Positions 51,473 through 59,892 of a stretch of DNA of 64,000 bases are shown one piece after another. The stretch is from Deltaproteobacteria bacterium (GTDB lineage Bacteria > Desulfobacterota > GWC2-55-46), in the NCBI GenBank assembly GCA_020846435.1, contig JADLDY010000009.1:1-64000 (forward strand), read 5' to 3'. Below the pieces are notes generated by a model that did not search any database, was not told where the DNA came from, and saw only the letters and a program-made list of their open reading frames with translations. How positions within the stretch are numbered: the first letter of the stretch is position 1; every line of letters begins with the position of its first letter. A program made the translations under genes and the position numbers.

Positions 51473-52558
51473 TCAGGGAATGACCCAGATATTCTCTTTC
51501 TTTAATGATACCTTGACTCGTCTGCCGACCGCAAGTTCAAGTTTCCTCACCACGAAGTTCGGCAGCTCCACTTTAAGCGGCGTCCTTCCGTGCCCTGTCT
51601 CAAGATAGAGTATGTGTGTCGAGCCCTTGCCTATGGAGCCTGTTATATCGCACTCAAGGATGTTGTCCTGAACCCTGCCCAGGACCCTGTCCGGCCTTAT
51701 GACGAGGATCTCTTCCGGACGGATGCAAAATGACGCCTCAGCCCCTATTGCGAGGCTTGAGGCCTTCGGGTGCGGTGCCTTTATGACGCCTATGTCCGGG
51801 GTGTCGATAAGGACGCTCGCGTCTTCGAAGCCTGAGACAACACCGGCGAATATATTGCGCACGCCCATGAACCTCGCGACGTTCCTTGTCCCGGGCCTGT
51901 AAAAAACATCCTCCCTCGTGCCTGACTGCTCGATCACGCCGTTGTTTATGACGGCTATCTTTTTACCGAGCATGAACGCCTCTTCGAGGTCGTGGGTCAC
52001 AAGGACGGTCGTTATCGGGTATATCCTGTGGATGTTGATAAGGTCGGCCCTGAGCTTTTCCCTTACCTGGTAGTCGAGCGCGGAGAAAGGCTCGTCAAGA
52101 AGGAGCACCCTCGGCTCGGCGGCAAGGGTCCTTGCCAGAGCCGTCCTCTGCTTCTGGCCGCCTGAGAGCTCGTGCGGATATCTCTTCTCAAGGCCAGCGA
52201 GGCGCATGAGGCTGAGGAGCTCATTGACCTTCTTCCCTGCGGCCTCCCTGGCGCCTTCTATGCCGTAGGCTATGTTCTCTTCGACCGTCATGTGCGGAAA
52301 AAGGGCGTAGTCCTGAAAAAGGTAGCCTACCTTCCTTTTCCTCACTGGCAGGTTTACGCCCTTTGCCGAATCAAAGAGGACTTCACCGCCTGCCGCGACC
52401 CTGCCTTCATCAGGCGCGACGATGCCTGAGATCATCCTGAGCGCCATGGTCTTGCCTGCCCCGGAGGGGCCGAAAAGGACGAGGAGCTCCTCGTCGAGCC
52501 GGAGGTCGATCTTTATCTCGATATCTTCGAGCTGTTTTTTGAGAGATATCTCAAGCAT
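51473..52558 (-). CDS. modC: Molybdate ABC transporter ATPase
   Basis: A 361-residue ATPase of the MolC/ModC type. Walker A is GPSGAGKT, the signature LSGGQKQRTALARTL, Walker B LLLDEPFSALD and the switch His in VLVTHDLEEAF. The C-terminal 130 residues form a TOBE/regulatory domain. It energises import through ModB. It overlaps closely with modB (7 bp gap). Confidence 0.93.
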   Translation of the reverse strand: MLEISLKKQLEDIEIKIDLRLDEELLVLFGPSGAGKTMALRMISGIVAPDEGRVAAGGEVLFDSAKGVNLPVRKRKVGYLFQDYALFPHMTVEENIAYGIEGAREAAGKKVNELLSLMRLAGLEKRYPHELSGGQKQRTALARTLAAEPRVLLLDEPFSALDYQVREKLRADLINIHRIYPITTVLVTHDLEEAFMLGKKIAVINNGVIEQSGTREDVFYRPGTRNVARFMGVRNIFAGVVSGFEDASVLIDTPDIGVIKAPHPKASSLAIGAEASFCIRPEEILVIRPDRVLGRVQDNILECDITGSIGKGSTHILYLETGHGRTPLKVELPNFVVRKLELAVGRRVKVSLKKENIWVIP

Positions 52559-52565
52559 CTGTCTG

Positions 52566-53219
52566 TTAAAGCCTTCCCCGGCTTATCTTCCCCGCGGCAA
52601 ACAGGACCATAAAGGAAAAGAGCGTTATTATGAGCACAAGCAGGTTGGCCGCGTTGCTGTCGCCGGACTGGACCGCGTCATATATGGCGATGGGGAGAGT
52701 CTGCGTGACGCCGGGGATATTTCCGGCTACCATGAGGGTCGCGCCGAACTCGCCGGTAGCCCTCGCGAAGGCCATGACAGCTCCTGCGAGCAACCCTCTC
52801 CATGCAAGCGGCAGGGTTATCGTCCTTATCACCTGCCACTCGGTCTTGCCTAGGAGACGGGCCGCGTTCTCCAGGTCGGCTCCCACGCCCTCTAACGCGG
52901 CCCTCGCAGGTTTCACGAAGAGAGGGAGAGAAGAGATAAAAGCCGCCAGAACCGCGCCTTTCCACGTGAAGACTATCTCGATCCCCAAAGAGTCGAGCAC
53001 GCCGCCCAGCCAGCCAGACCTGCCAAAAAACGCGAGGAGGTAGTAGCCAAGAACAGTGGGCGGTATCACGAGCGGCTGCATTATTACGACATCAAGGAGC
53101 CCCTTGCCCCAGAAATCTTTTTTCGCCATGACCCAGGCAAGCGTGAGCCCGACCGCGATGGTAAGGACGGTCGCAACAAAAGAGACTTTGATTGTAAGGA
53201 AAAGAGGGAACAAATCCAT
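52566..53219 (-). CDS. modB: Molybdate ABC transporter permease
   Basis: A 217-residue permease with about five transmembrane helices and the EAA-type coupling loop ENAARLLGKTEWQVIRTITLPLAWRGLLAG. FARATGEFGATLMVAGNIPG is the typical ModB motif. It is adjacent to modA (0 bp) and modC. Confidence 0.94.
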   Translation of the reverse strand: MDLFPLFLTIKVSFVATVLTIAVGLTLAWVMAKKDFWGKGLLDVVIMQPLVIPPTVLGYYLLAFFGRSGWLGGVLDSLGIEIVFTWKGAVLAAFISSLPLFVKPARAALEGVGADLENAARLLGKTEWQVIRTITLPLAWRGLLAGAVMAFARATGEFGATLMVAGNIPGVTQTLPIAIYDAVQSGDSNAANLLVLIITLFSFMVLFAAGKISRGRL

Positions 53220-54002
53220 CTATCGCGCACCCGGCGGGAGAAAACCGTATTTTTTCATGATCAAAGCGCCTTTCGGGCCATTGACGAATTTAATGAACGC
53301 CCTCGCCCCTTCTTTCTCTTTTGATGAGCTGACCACTCCGGCTGCCTGGATTATAGGCCGGTGACGGTTCAACGGGACCTCTGAATACTCTATTCCGGGG
53401 ATATTGGCAATAGAAAGGGCCACAATCCCGGCCTGAGCGTTTCCGGCCTGGACGAACTGGAGGGTCTGTCTTATGTTCTCTCCGTAGACGAGCCTGGGTT
53501 TAAGCTCCTCCCAGAGCCCTGCCGACTTCAAGGCCTCCATCGCGGCCATGCCGTAAGGCGCATGCTCCGGGTTCGCAATGGCTATCTTCGCGATCCTGCC
53601 GTCCCTGAGGCCATCGAGACTTGTTATCTTAAGGCCGAAGCCGCTGTTGACGGCGATGACTATCCTGCCCTGTGCGTAAAGCTCAACAGTACCAGGCAGT
53701 ATGTGGCCTCCCTTTTCAAGGTCTTCGACGAATTTTCTGTTAGCGCCGAAAAAAGCGTCAAAAGGCGCGCCCTGCTCTATCTGTTTGGCAAGCATGCCGG
53801 TCGAGCCGAGCGACAATACCACTTTATAGCCTGTCTCCTTCTCGAACTCAGCCGCTATCTCCTTGAAGGCCAGTGATAAGTCTGCGGCCCCGGCAACTGT
53901 CAACTTCCTGTCCGCCGCAAAAGAACTTTCATGGAATGTAAAAAGCAGCATGAAAACGGCGGCAAGCAGACATAGAATCTGTACGGTTTTTTTTACGATC
54001 AT
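53220..54002 (-). CDS. modA: Molybdate-binding periplasmic protein
   Basis: A protein of about 260 residues with a signal peptide (VQILCLLAAVFMLLFTFHESSFA) and the ModA fold: VAGAADLSLAFKEIAAEFE, LGSTGMLAKQIEQGAPFDAFF, IANPEHAPYGMAAMEAL. It binds molybdate or tungstate and delivers it to ModBC. The AGAGGAG immediately precedes the first ATG (54008), so the second in-frame ATG at 54002 is the better start. It follows the porin gene by 52 bp. Confidence 0.94.
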   Translation of the reverse strand: MIVKKTVQILCLLAAVFMLLFTFHESSFAADRKLTVAGAADLSLAFKEIAAEFEKETGYKVVLSLGSTGMLAKQIEQGAPFDAFFGANRKFVEDLEKGGHILPGTVELYAQGRIVIAVNSGFGLKITSLDGLRDGRIAKIAIANPEHAPYGMAAMEALKSAGLWEELKPRLVYGENIRQTLQFVQAGNAQAGIVALSIANIPGIEYSEVPLNRHRPIIQAAGVVSSSKEKEGARAFIKFVNGPKGALIMKKYGFLPPGAR

Positions 54003-54054
54003 GACCATCTCCTCTAATTTATTAGATAAAGCATCCTGATGTCAAAGCAAAAGC

Positions 54055-55164
54055 CTAAAACGAGATAAGCGCCTGAAGCAGGAAGAGGTCGCTTATGGCG
54101 GCCCCGGTCGCGTTCGTCTCCTGAGCAGTAATAATATTGCTTTGTCCCGGCTCCCTGAAAAGGTAATTGGCGGTAATCCTTGTCTTGCCTTTCAGGTAAT
54201 AAGTCGCTCCCACTGTCGTCACTTCAAGGCCGCTGTCAACGGTGTTGCTGTCCTTCTCGAAATATTCATACCTGCCCAAGACCTCGACTTTTTCGAAAAA
54301 AGGCAGCCTGTATGAACCCTGAGCGTACCAGCCCCAGGGCTCCTGGATTTTTGAGAGAGAGGCGGCCGAGGTTGCCGCGCCCCAGTTCTCCCACCTGGCA
54401 GCTACATACTCGGCCCTGAATTTAACGCCCTTGACCGCGTACTGCGCCTCTACGCCCCAGGCGCTCTCGTCTACATCAAAAGCATCTCCTTCGTTCCCAG
54501 ACCTCCCCTTGTAACCGGAGGCCCCGACAACAAGGCCGGACAGAGGCTCAACCGTTATCCTGCCCACAATGTCCTTATATCCGTTGTTGTCGGTAAGGTT
54601 CATGCCGTTTCCGTTTATCACGGCCGCGGAATACCTGAGCCCTTTTGCCTTCTTTACCGCCCCGCTCACCTTGATTCCGATGTCCCTGAAAGTGCCGCCC
54701 ACTGTGCCGAGTTTTCCGGAGAGCTCGTTTGTGACCTCAGACCTCAGAACGGGGAGCCTGTCGGGCGTTGACTCCGCCCCTTCGAGAGTGAACTCATATT
54801 TGAACTGGCCAATAGCAGCCCGAAGCGCGTCGTTCGCCTTGTACTCCATCCAGGCATCGAGGAGTCTTACCGTTGACGAAGCCGCGCCATTGGCCGGGCC
54901 GTCGAGCCCCGCGCCGACCTTGTACGCAAGGCCTTCTCCAATCTCGCCAGAAGCCGCGAGCCTGGCCCGCCTGACCCGGAAGCCGTTATCAACTTTTTTC
55001 GCCGAAGTCTGGGACGACAGGTCAGAAGAGTCTGAATAGAACCAACTCTCCACATAGCCGCTCACCTTCGGGACAGGGAGCTGGGACAGCGAAGGCGGCC
55101 CGTCGGCGGCGCACTCCGCGCCAAAAACAAGAATTGCAAGCAAAACAGCGGAACTCATCTTCAC
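54055..55164 (-). CDS. Phosphate-selective porin O/P-like outer-membrane porin
   Basis: A protein of about 369 residues with a signal peptide (AVLLAILVFGAECAA) and a beta-barrel with alternating residues, FRVRRARLAASGEIGEGLAYKVG near the start and a C-terminal Phe (ALISF), as in OprO/OprP porins. OprP-type porins take up phosphate or pyrophosphate. Here the gene sits directly upstream of modABC and behind ModE-like boxes, so an oxyanion role for molybdate or tungstate is plausible. The GTG at 55164 lies 9 nt after AGGAGG; the longer frame begins at 55182. Confidence 0.85.
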   Translation of the reverse strand: MKMSSAVLLAILVFGAECAADGPPSLSQLPVPKVSGYVESWFYSDSSDLSSQTSAKKVDNGFRVRRARLAASGEIGEGLAYKVGAGLDGPANGAASSTVRLLDAWMEYKANDALRAAIGQFKYEFTLEGAESTPDRLPVLRSEVTNELSGKLGTVGGTFRDIGIKVSGAVKKAKGLRYSAAVINGNGMNLTDNNGYKDIVGRITVEPLSGLVVGASGYKGRSGNEGDAFDVDESAWGVEAQYAVKGVKFRAEYVAARWENWGAATSAASLSKIQEPWGWYAQGSYRLPFFEKVEVLGRYEYFEKDSNTVDSGLEVTTVGATYYLKGKTRITANYLFREPGQSNIITAQETNATGAAISDLFLLQALISF

Positions 55165-55185
55165 AGCACGGTTCCTCCTCACAAG

Positions 55186-55209
55186 CGTTATTTTATTTGA
55201 TATACAACG
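55186..55209. promoter_or_regulatory. ModE-like operator, box 1 (porin-modABC)
   Basis: CGTTAT-N12-ACAACG, 24 bp, just upstream of the porin start. The right half read on the other strand is CGTTGTATA; both halves are close to CGTTATATA. The length and arrangement match the E. coli ModE operator at modA as I recall it. Confidence 0.6.
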
Positions 55210-55252
55210 GTACGCGTTAAAAAAAACCTTCGCCAGCCTGAAGCCCCTGAGG

Positions 55253-55276
55253 CGTTATTCCCTGAGCAAGATAACG
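55253..55276. promoter_or_regulatory. ModE-like operator, box 2 / hairpin downstream of modE
   Basis: CGTTAT-N12-ATAACG, a perfect 6-bp inverted repeat in 24 bp, extended to 10 bp perfect arms by flanking GAGG/CCTC. It lies 15 bp past the modE-like stop. It could serve as an operator or as a terminator hairpin, or both. Confidence 0.55.
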
Positions 55277-55290
55277 CCTCTGAAAAAAAA

Positions 55291-55668
55291 TCAGGCTCCA
55301 TTATTGACCGTCCTGCTCATCTTCTCCCTGAACTTTCTGAACTCGGCGTCAAGTTCGCGAAAGAGCTTTATTGCCCGCCCCCCGGCCTCCGTAAGCACGG
55401 CACCTCCGCCGCCCTTGCCGCCGGTGGTCGCCACGACAAGTGGGGCTCCGGCCTGTCTGTTCATCGATTCGACAAGCTCCCAAGCCTTCCTGTACGACAT
55501 CTCAAGGGAGCCAGCCGCCCTCGTGATGGAGCCGTACTCTTTTATCTTCTCGAGAAGCAGCACGCGCCCTACGCCGAGGAACGTGCCCTCTGCGCCCTCG
55601 ACCCAGATATGCCCCTCGACGGTGTAGCGGGCCTCCAGTGACGGCCTCTTTGCTGGGATGCCTGACAT
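55291..55668 (-). CDS. ModE-type DNA-binding regulator without molbindin domain
   Basis: A 125-residue winged-helix protein of the ModE N-terminal/LysR-like class. IKEYGSITRAAGSLEMSYRKAWELVESM is the helix-turn-helix, followed by a VVATTGGKGGGGAVLTEAG wing. It has no C-terminal molybdate-binding (MopI-like) domain, which full-length E. coli ModE (about 262 residues) uses to sense molybdate. Three 24-bp ModE-like boxes flank it. It precedes the porin and modABC on the same strand. Confidence 0.88.
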   Translation of the reverse strand: MSGIPAKRPSLEARYTVEGHIWVEGAEGTFLGVGRVLLLEKIKEYGSITRAAGSLEMSYRKAWELVESMNRQAGAPLVVATTGGKGGGGAVLTEAGGRAIKLFRELDAEFRKFREKMSRTVNNGA

Positions 55669-55671
55669 GAG

Positions 55672-55695
55672 CGTAATATACTCCAGGGAATAACC
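55672..55695. promoter_or_regulatory. ModE-like operator, box 3 (modE upstream)
   Basis: CGTAAT-N12-ATAACC, 24 bp, a weaker relative of boxes 1 and 2, ending 3 bp from the regulator's ATG. It suggests autoregulation but has a mismatch in each half. Confidence 0.4.
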
Positions 55696-55849
55696 CTTGT
55701 CAAATAAAAAGCTACCCCGGGATGATGAAGGCGAAGGTCACGCCGCGGCCGCAGAACGAACGGCGCCCGGGTCTGTTGCCGTAATCGACCTGGTCCAGAA
55801 AAAAGAGGCGTTCAGGAGATAATATTGGGACGGCTGGCAGGCTTGCCTT

Positions 55850-57031
55850 TCACTGCCCGCTGGCGATATCCGCGAGGAACGAAGCGCCATTCGATATCTT
55901 TCCAGCGCCGAGCGCCTCGGCTATCGTCGCTCCAAGGTCAGCGAAGGTCGCCCTTGTGCCCAGGTCGACTCCCGGGAGAACAGCCTTGCCAAAGACCAGG
56001 AGAGGGACATACTCCCGCGAATGGTCGGTCGACGGCGTCGTCGGGTCGCAGCCGTGGTCGCCGGTTATGAAGAGGATATCCCGCGGGCCGAGCGCGGAAA
56101 AGACCTCAGGGAGCCTCGAGTCGAGGGCTTCCAGCGCCTTCGCGTACCCGGCCGCGTCATTCCTGTGTCCGTAGAGCGTGTCGAGCTCTACGAGGTTGGT
56201 GAAGATAAGGCCCTTCTCGACCTTTCCCATGGCGTCTATCGTCCTGTCGATGCCTTCGCTGTCAGAAGATGTGTGCGCCTCCTCGGTGAGCCCCCTGTGC
56301 GCGAAGATATCGCCTATCTTGCCTATGCCGACTGTCTCGAGCCCTGAGCGCTTCAGGAGATCGAGGAGAGTATCATGCGGAGGTGGTGTGGAAAAATCCC
56401 TTCTCGCGGCAATTCTCTTGAACGCTCCGGCGGCTCCGGTGAACGGCCTCGCTATGACCCTGCCGATGTTGTACTCGTCGGCCAGCATCCTTGTCTTCTC
56501 GCAGACCTCATAGAGTTCTTCGAGGGAGAGCACATCGTCGTGAGCCGCTATCTGTATCACGCTGTCAGCCGAGGTATAGACGATGAGCTTGCCGGTTTCA
56601 AGGTGCTCTTTGCCGAACATGTCGATTATCTCTGTGCCTGAGGCGGCCTTTGCCCACAGCCATCCATGGCCCGTGAGCCGGGTGAACTTGTCCATTATCT
56701 CAGGGGTGAAGCCCTCGGAGAAAACCGGGAACGGTCTCTCCAGTATTACTCCGGCCATCTCCCAATGGCCTGTCGCGGTGTCCTTGCCTGCTGAGGCCTC
56801 CTTCATGCGTCCGAAAGAGCCGCGCGGCTTCAAGGCCCTGTCTACCGAGTGTATCCCGTCGATAAGGCCGAGCCCGAGGGAAGAAAGGCAAGGCAGGCGC
56901 ACGCCGCCGCAAGCCTTCGCGAGGTTGTCGAGAGTGTGGCTTCCAGAGTCTCCGTAGCGGCCCGCGTCAGGAAGCTCTCCCACGCCCAGGCTGTCAAAGA
57001 CTATGACAACTGCCCTTTTGAACGCCGCCAT
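55850..57031 (-). CDS. deoB: Phosphopentomutase
   Basis: DeoB interconverts (deoxy)ribose 1-phosphate and 5-phosphate. The 393-residue protein of alkaline-phosphatase fold has VFDSLGVGELPDA with a metal Asp, GKDTATGHWEM with the phospho-accepting Thr, and FITGDHGCDPTTPSTDHSRE. It abuts the end of cbiH and is the last gene of the cobalamin operon. Ribose phosphates feed nucleotide salvage, and the reaction could also supply the nucleotide loop of B12, which is inference. Confidence 0.95.
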   Translation of the reverse strand: MAAFKRAVVIVFDSLGVGELPDAGRYGDSGSHTLDNLAKACGGVRLPCLSSLGLGLIDGIHSVDRALKPRGSFGRMKEASAGKDTATGHWEMAGVILERPFPVFSEGFTPEIMDKFTRLTGHGWLWAKAASGTEIIDMFGKEHLETGKLIVYTSADSVIQIAAHDDVLSLEELYEVCEKTRMLADEYNIGRVIARPFTGAAGAFKRIAARRDFSTPPPHDTLLDLLKRSGLETVGIGKIGDIFAHRGLTEEAHTSSDSEGIDRTIDAMGKVEKGLIFTNLVELDTLYGHRNDAAGYAKALEALDSRLPEVFSALGPRDILFITGDHGCDPTTPSTDHSREYVPLLVFGKAVLPGVDLGTRATFADLGATIAEALGAGKISNGASFLADIASGQ

Positions 57032-57832
57032 CTAACGGCCCTTCCCTTCCAGTTTGTATCCCCTCGGCGTTATCATGCGCCCGCCTGAGGAATAAGTCGA
57101 CGAGTTGCCTATTATGAGTATCGTGAGCATGTCTATCTTTCCGGCAAAGGAGAGCGCATCCGCGAGAGTAGTCACGATGACCTCCTCGTCTTTCCTCGAG
57201 GCGTTCCTTACGATGCCGACCGGGGTTGCGCCGGCGCGAGAGCGACCTATAACGTCTATCGCCCTTATAAGCCCCTCGATCCTCTTCGAGCTCTTCGGGT
57301 TATACAGGGCTATAACGAAGTCAGCCTTGGAGGCCGCTTCCAGCCTCGCCTCTATCAAGTCCCAGTCGGTCAAAAGGTCTGAAAGGGATATGGAGGCGAA
57401 GTCGTGCATCAAGGGCGCGCCAAGGAGGGAAGCCGCGGCTACAAAGGCCGGGACTCCGGGTATGACCTCGACCTCGACCGTGCCGTCGCCTGAAAGAAGT
57501 TCGAATATGAGGCCTGCCATGCCGTATATGCCGGAATCACCCGATGACACGACTGCCACCAGCTTACCCTCTTTCGCTATGGCGATGGCCTTCTCGCACC
57601 TTTCGACCTCATGTGTCATGCCGGTAGAGAAGACTTCCTTGCCCTTACCTTCGATTAGCGGCCTTACAAGGTCGACATACCTCGTATACCCGACTACGCA
57701 GTCGGCCGCCTCAAGGGCCGCCTTCGCCCTCAGCGTAAGGTCTTCGAGGCCGCCGGGCCCCAGGCCGACTACCTTGATGGCACTATGGCGGCGGCTATTG
57801 TCACGTGTCCTGTCTTTGTCTTTTTCAGGCAT
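57032..57832 (-). CDS. cbiH: Cobalt-precorrin-3 C17-methyltransferase (CbiH/CobJ)
   Basis: A protein of about 266 residues with the SAM-dependent precorrin-methylase fold. It has KVVGLGPGGLEDLTLRA, AVVSSGDSGIYGMAGLI, VEVIPGVPAFVAAASLLGAP, and ALYNPKSSKR, all typical of the C17 enzyme that contracts the ring. The ATG at 57832 overlaps the end of cbiG by 64 bp; the open frame extends further but into cbiG. Confidence 0.93.
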   Translation of the reverse strand: MPEKDKDRTRDNSRRHSAIKVVGLGPGGLEDLTLRAKAALEAADCVVGYTRYVDLVRPLIEGKGKEVFSTGMTHEVERCEKAIAIAKEGKLVAVVSSGDSGIYGMAGLIFELLSGDGTVEVEVIPGVPAFVAAASLLGAPLMHDFASISLSDLLTDWDLIEARLEAASKADFVIALYNPKSSKRIEGLIRAIDVIGRSRAGATPVGIVRNASRKDEEVIVTTLADALSFAGKIDMLTILIIGNSSTYSSGGRMITPRGYKLEGKGR

Positions 57833-58827
57833 AATTTTTTCGCTCCGGATGAAAGCAGGGCGGCGGGTTCGGCAACGGCATGCGCGCCGGTCGCTTTCCT
57901 GACCGCGGCAGAAGAGACAGAAGGGCACTTGACCCTGTTGAGCTCATCCGGCCCGTAGACCTCGACAGGCACGCCCATCTCTTTCGCGAGGGCCTTGAGC
58001 CCCCTTTCATTTTTCTTTATGTCTATCGTGGCAAAATTCCTGACTGACAGGGCAGAGAACCCGGAAGCCGCGAACGACTCGATGAGCGCCTTTTTTATCG
58101 ACGCCTTCGGCGTGCCCCTGCCGCACCCTACCCCGGCGACTATCTCGATCGGCCGCAACACGAGAGTCCTCTGAGCTAAATGAGCAGGCACTGGCTCTGT
58201 CCTGCTCGATATGAGCACGCAGGCATCCACAGGCCCGAGCTTTTTCGGAAAAGCACCCTGACAGGTGAATACGCCCTTGAACTTCCTCTTTACAACTTCA
58301 CGCCTCGATCTGCTGGCGTCTACTACAAAGACCTTCCCTGAGTTGAGTATGGCCGAGTTTACGGCCTTTATCTTCTTCGGGTCTTCTATCCTGAGGGTGA
58401 ACTCCCCGGCCAGCTCCTCGACAGACGGCAGGCCCCATATGTCGGTAGCCGTTGTTATCACAGGGGCCGCGCCAAGAGCCTTCGCGACCTTTTCGGCAAG
58501 CCTGTTCGCCCCGCCCATGTGCCCTGAAAGGAGGCTTATGGCAAACCTGCCTCTCTCGTCAACGACAACGACAGCCGGGTCAGAGAGCTTGCCCTTGAGA
58601 AGCGGGGCCACGCACCGGACGGCAATACCAGCGGCCGAGATGAAAACAAGCGCGCCAGCGGCACTGAACGACCTGGCAACCTCTTTTTTGAGCCCTCCGG
58701 ACACAAGAGCCCTCGGCTCGAAAACATCGACCGTGCCTAAAGAGAGGGCTATCTTCTCGGCAAGAGGAAGCCCCCTTTCAGTAAGCGCGAATACGACTGT
58801 CTTTGCTTTTTTATCTCGACCTTTCAA
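57769..58827 (-). CDS. cbiG: Cobalt-precorrin 5A hydrolase CbiG
   Basis: CbiG opens the delta-lactone in the anaerobic corrin pathway and releases acetaldehyde. The 352-residue protein has the N-terminal domain (VFISAAGIAVRCVAPLL; SGHMGGANRLAEKVA), the middle domain, and the C-terminal VAGVGCGRGTPKASIKKAL. Its presence, with CbiD, marks the oxygen-independent route. Confidence 0.93.
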   Translation of the reverse strand: MKGRDKKAKTVVFALTERGLPLAEKIALSLGTVDVFEPRALVSGGLKKEVARSFSAAGALVFISAAGIAVRCVAPLLKGKLSDPAVVVVDERGRFAISLLSGHMGGANRLAEKVAKALGAAPVITTATDIWGLPSVEELAGEFTLRIEDPKKIKAVNSAILNSGKVFVVDASRSRREVVKRKFKGVFTCQGAFPKKLGPVDACVLISSRTEPVPAHLAQRTLVLRPIEIVAGVGCGRGTPKASIKKALIESFAASGFSALSVRNFATIDIKKNERGLKALAKEMGVPVEVYGPDELNRVKCPSVSSAAVRKATGAHAVAEPAALLSSGAKKLCLKKTKTGHVTIAAAIVPSR

Positions 58828-59530
58828 GAGCGGCTGCCACCTCTTCGAGCTTTGAGACCATCACATTGAAAAGACGCTCTCCCTTGGAAGCCGTGGCTTT
58901 TCCAGGGTCTCCCCATACAGCGCCAGGCCAGTACTTCATCTTGTCCTTGAGTATAAGCGGCCTCGGGAAGTCCGGGTACTCTTCCTTTGACCTGCCGATG
59001 ACGAGGTGCGGCGCGAGGTAGAGGACAAGGGATGTCTCCAGCTCTCCTGCGTGAGAGTCGTTCTTTGTCTCGGCTATCTCGGCGCACTCCTTCCCGACGA
59101 CGTCGTATATCGAGAAGGCGGCCATCTTGAGCCCTTCGAGTACAGCGACGAGCTCTTCTGCCACTTCCTTCAGGGCAGACACGTGAATGGAGCCGCCGTG
59201 TCCTGAGACGAGCATTATGTTCCTGAAGCCCTGCGCATGGGCGCTCTTGACTATGTCGGAAGCAAGAAGCCTCAAGGCCGTAGCAGATATCCCGAGCGTT
59301 CCCGGGTGAGGGCCTGTCGAGGTACAGACGCCGTACTGTATCGGAGGGGCCATGAAGATACCGGTTTTTTTCGCCGCGGCCTTGCGGACAGCCTCGCGTA
59401 TGATGAGCGTATCTGTATTGAGCGGCAGGTGCGTCCCGTGCGCCTCCACGGTGCCGAAGGGCACTATGAGTACAGACGAGGCGCTGACGCCCTTTTTGAA
59501 GTCAGACATCGTTATCTCGCCTATGAGCAT
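58811..59530 (-). CDS. Creatininase-family amidohydrolase in the cobalamin operon
   Basis: A 239-residue metal-dependent amidohydrolase of the creatininase family. Metal and catalytic residues are in VPFGTVEAHGTHLPLNTDT, VSGHGGSIHV and DSHAGELETSLVL. Family members include creatininase, FAPy deformylase and MftE. Its reading frame overlaps both neighbours in the corrin operon (17 bp with cbiG, 10 bp with the VanZ gene), so co-translation is likely. The substrate is unknown and a role in corrin or side-chain metabolism is inference. Confidence 0.85.
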   Translation of the reverse strand: MLIGEITMSDFKKGVSASSVLIVPFGTVEAHGTHLPLNTDTLIIREAVRKAAAKKTGIFMAPPIQYGVCTSTGPHPGTLGISATALRLLASDIVKSAHAQGFRNIMLVSGHGGSIHVSALKEVAEELVAVLEGLKMAAFSIYDVVGKECAEIAETKNDSHAGELETSLVLYLAPHLVIGRSKEEYPDFPRPLILKDKMKYWPGAVWGDPGKATASKGERLFNVMVSKLEEVAAALERSR

Positions 59531-59892
59531 CTTTTCACCTCAGCCCTGTTTTTATAAAACCAGAAGGCCGCTATCCCCAAGACAGAGCCAAGGCCGTTGG
59601 CGAGCACGTCGCGGACGTCCGCGTGCCTCGTGGGAGTAAGCGACTGGACGAACTCGACTCCTATGCCGAAGAAAAGCACGGCGATGAAGACCCCGAAAGC
59701 CGTCAGAGCGAACGCCCTGCCCGGCGTTATCGCGGCCCTTATGAAAATAAACGACATGACAGCGTAGGCGATGAAGTGGTTGGCCTTGTCCCAGCCGTAG
59801 CCCTGCTCACCTGAGTCAGGCATGACGGAAAGGACAAAGACTGACGCCGCGTAAAGCACGGCGAGGGCCCTGTAAAAATAGACCCGCCTCAT
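59521..59892 (-). CDS. VanZ-family membrane protein
   Basis: A 123-residue protein with four transmembrane helices and the VanZ patterns DKANHFIAYAVMSFIF and LTPTRHADVRDVLANGLGSVLG. VanZ gives teicoplanin resistance in Gram-positives, but most homologues have no known role. It overlaps cbiF by 4 bp and the creatininase gene by 10 bp, an odd position in a corrin operon. Confidence 0.88.
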   Translation of the reverse strand: MRRVYFYRALAVLYAASVFVLSVMPDSGEQGYGWDKANHFIAYAVMSFIFIRAAITPGRAFALTAFGVFIAVLFFGIGVEFVQSLTPTRHADVRDVLANGLGSVLGIAAFWFYKNRAEVKRCS

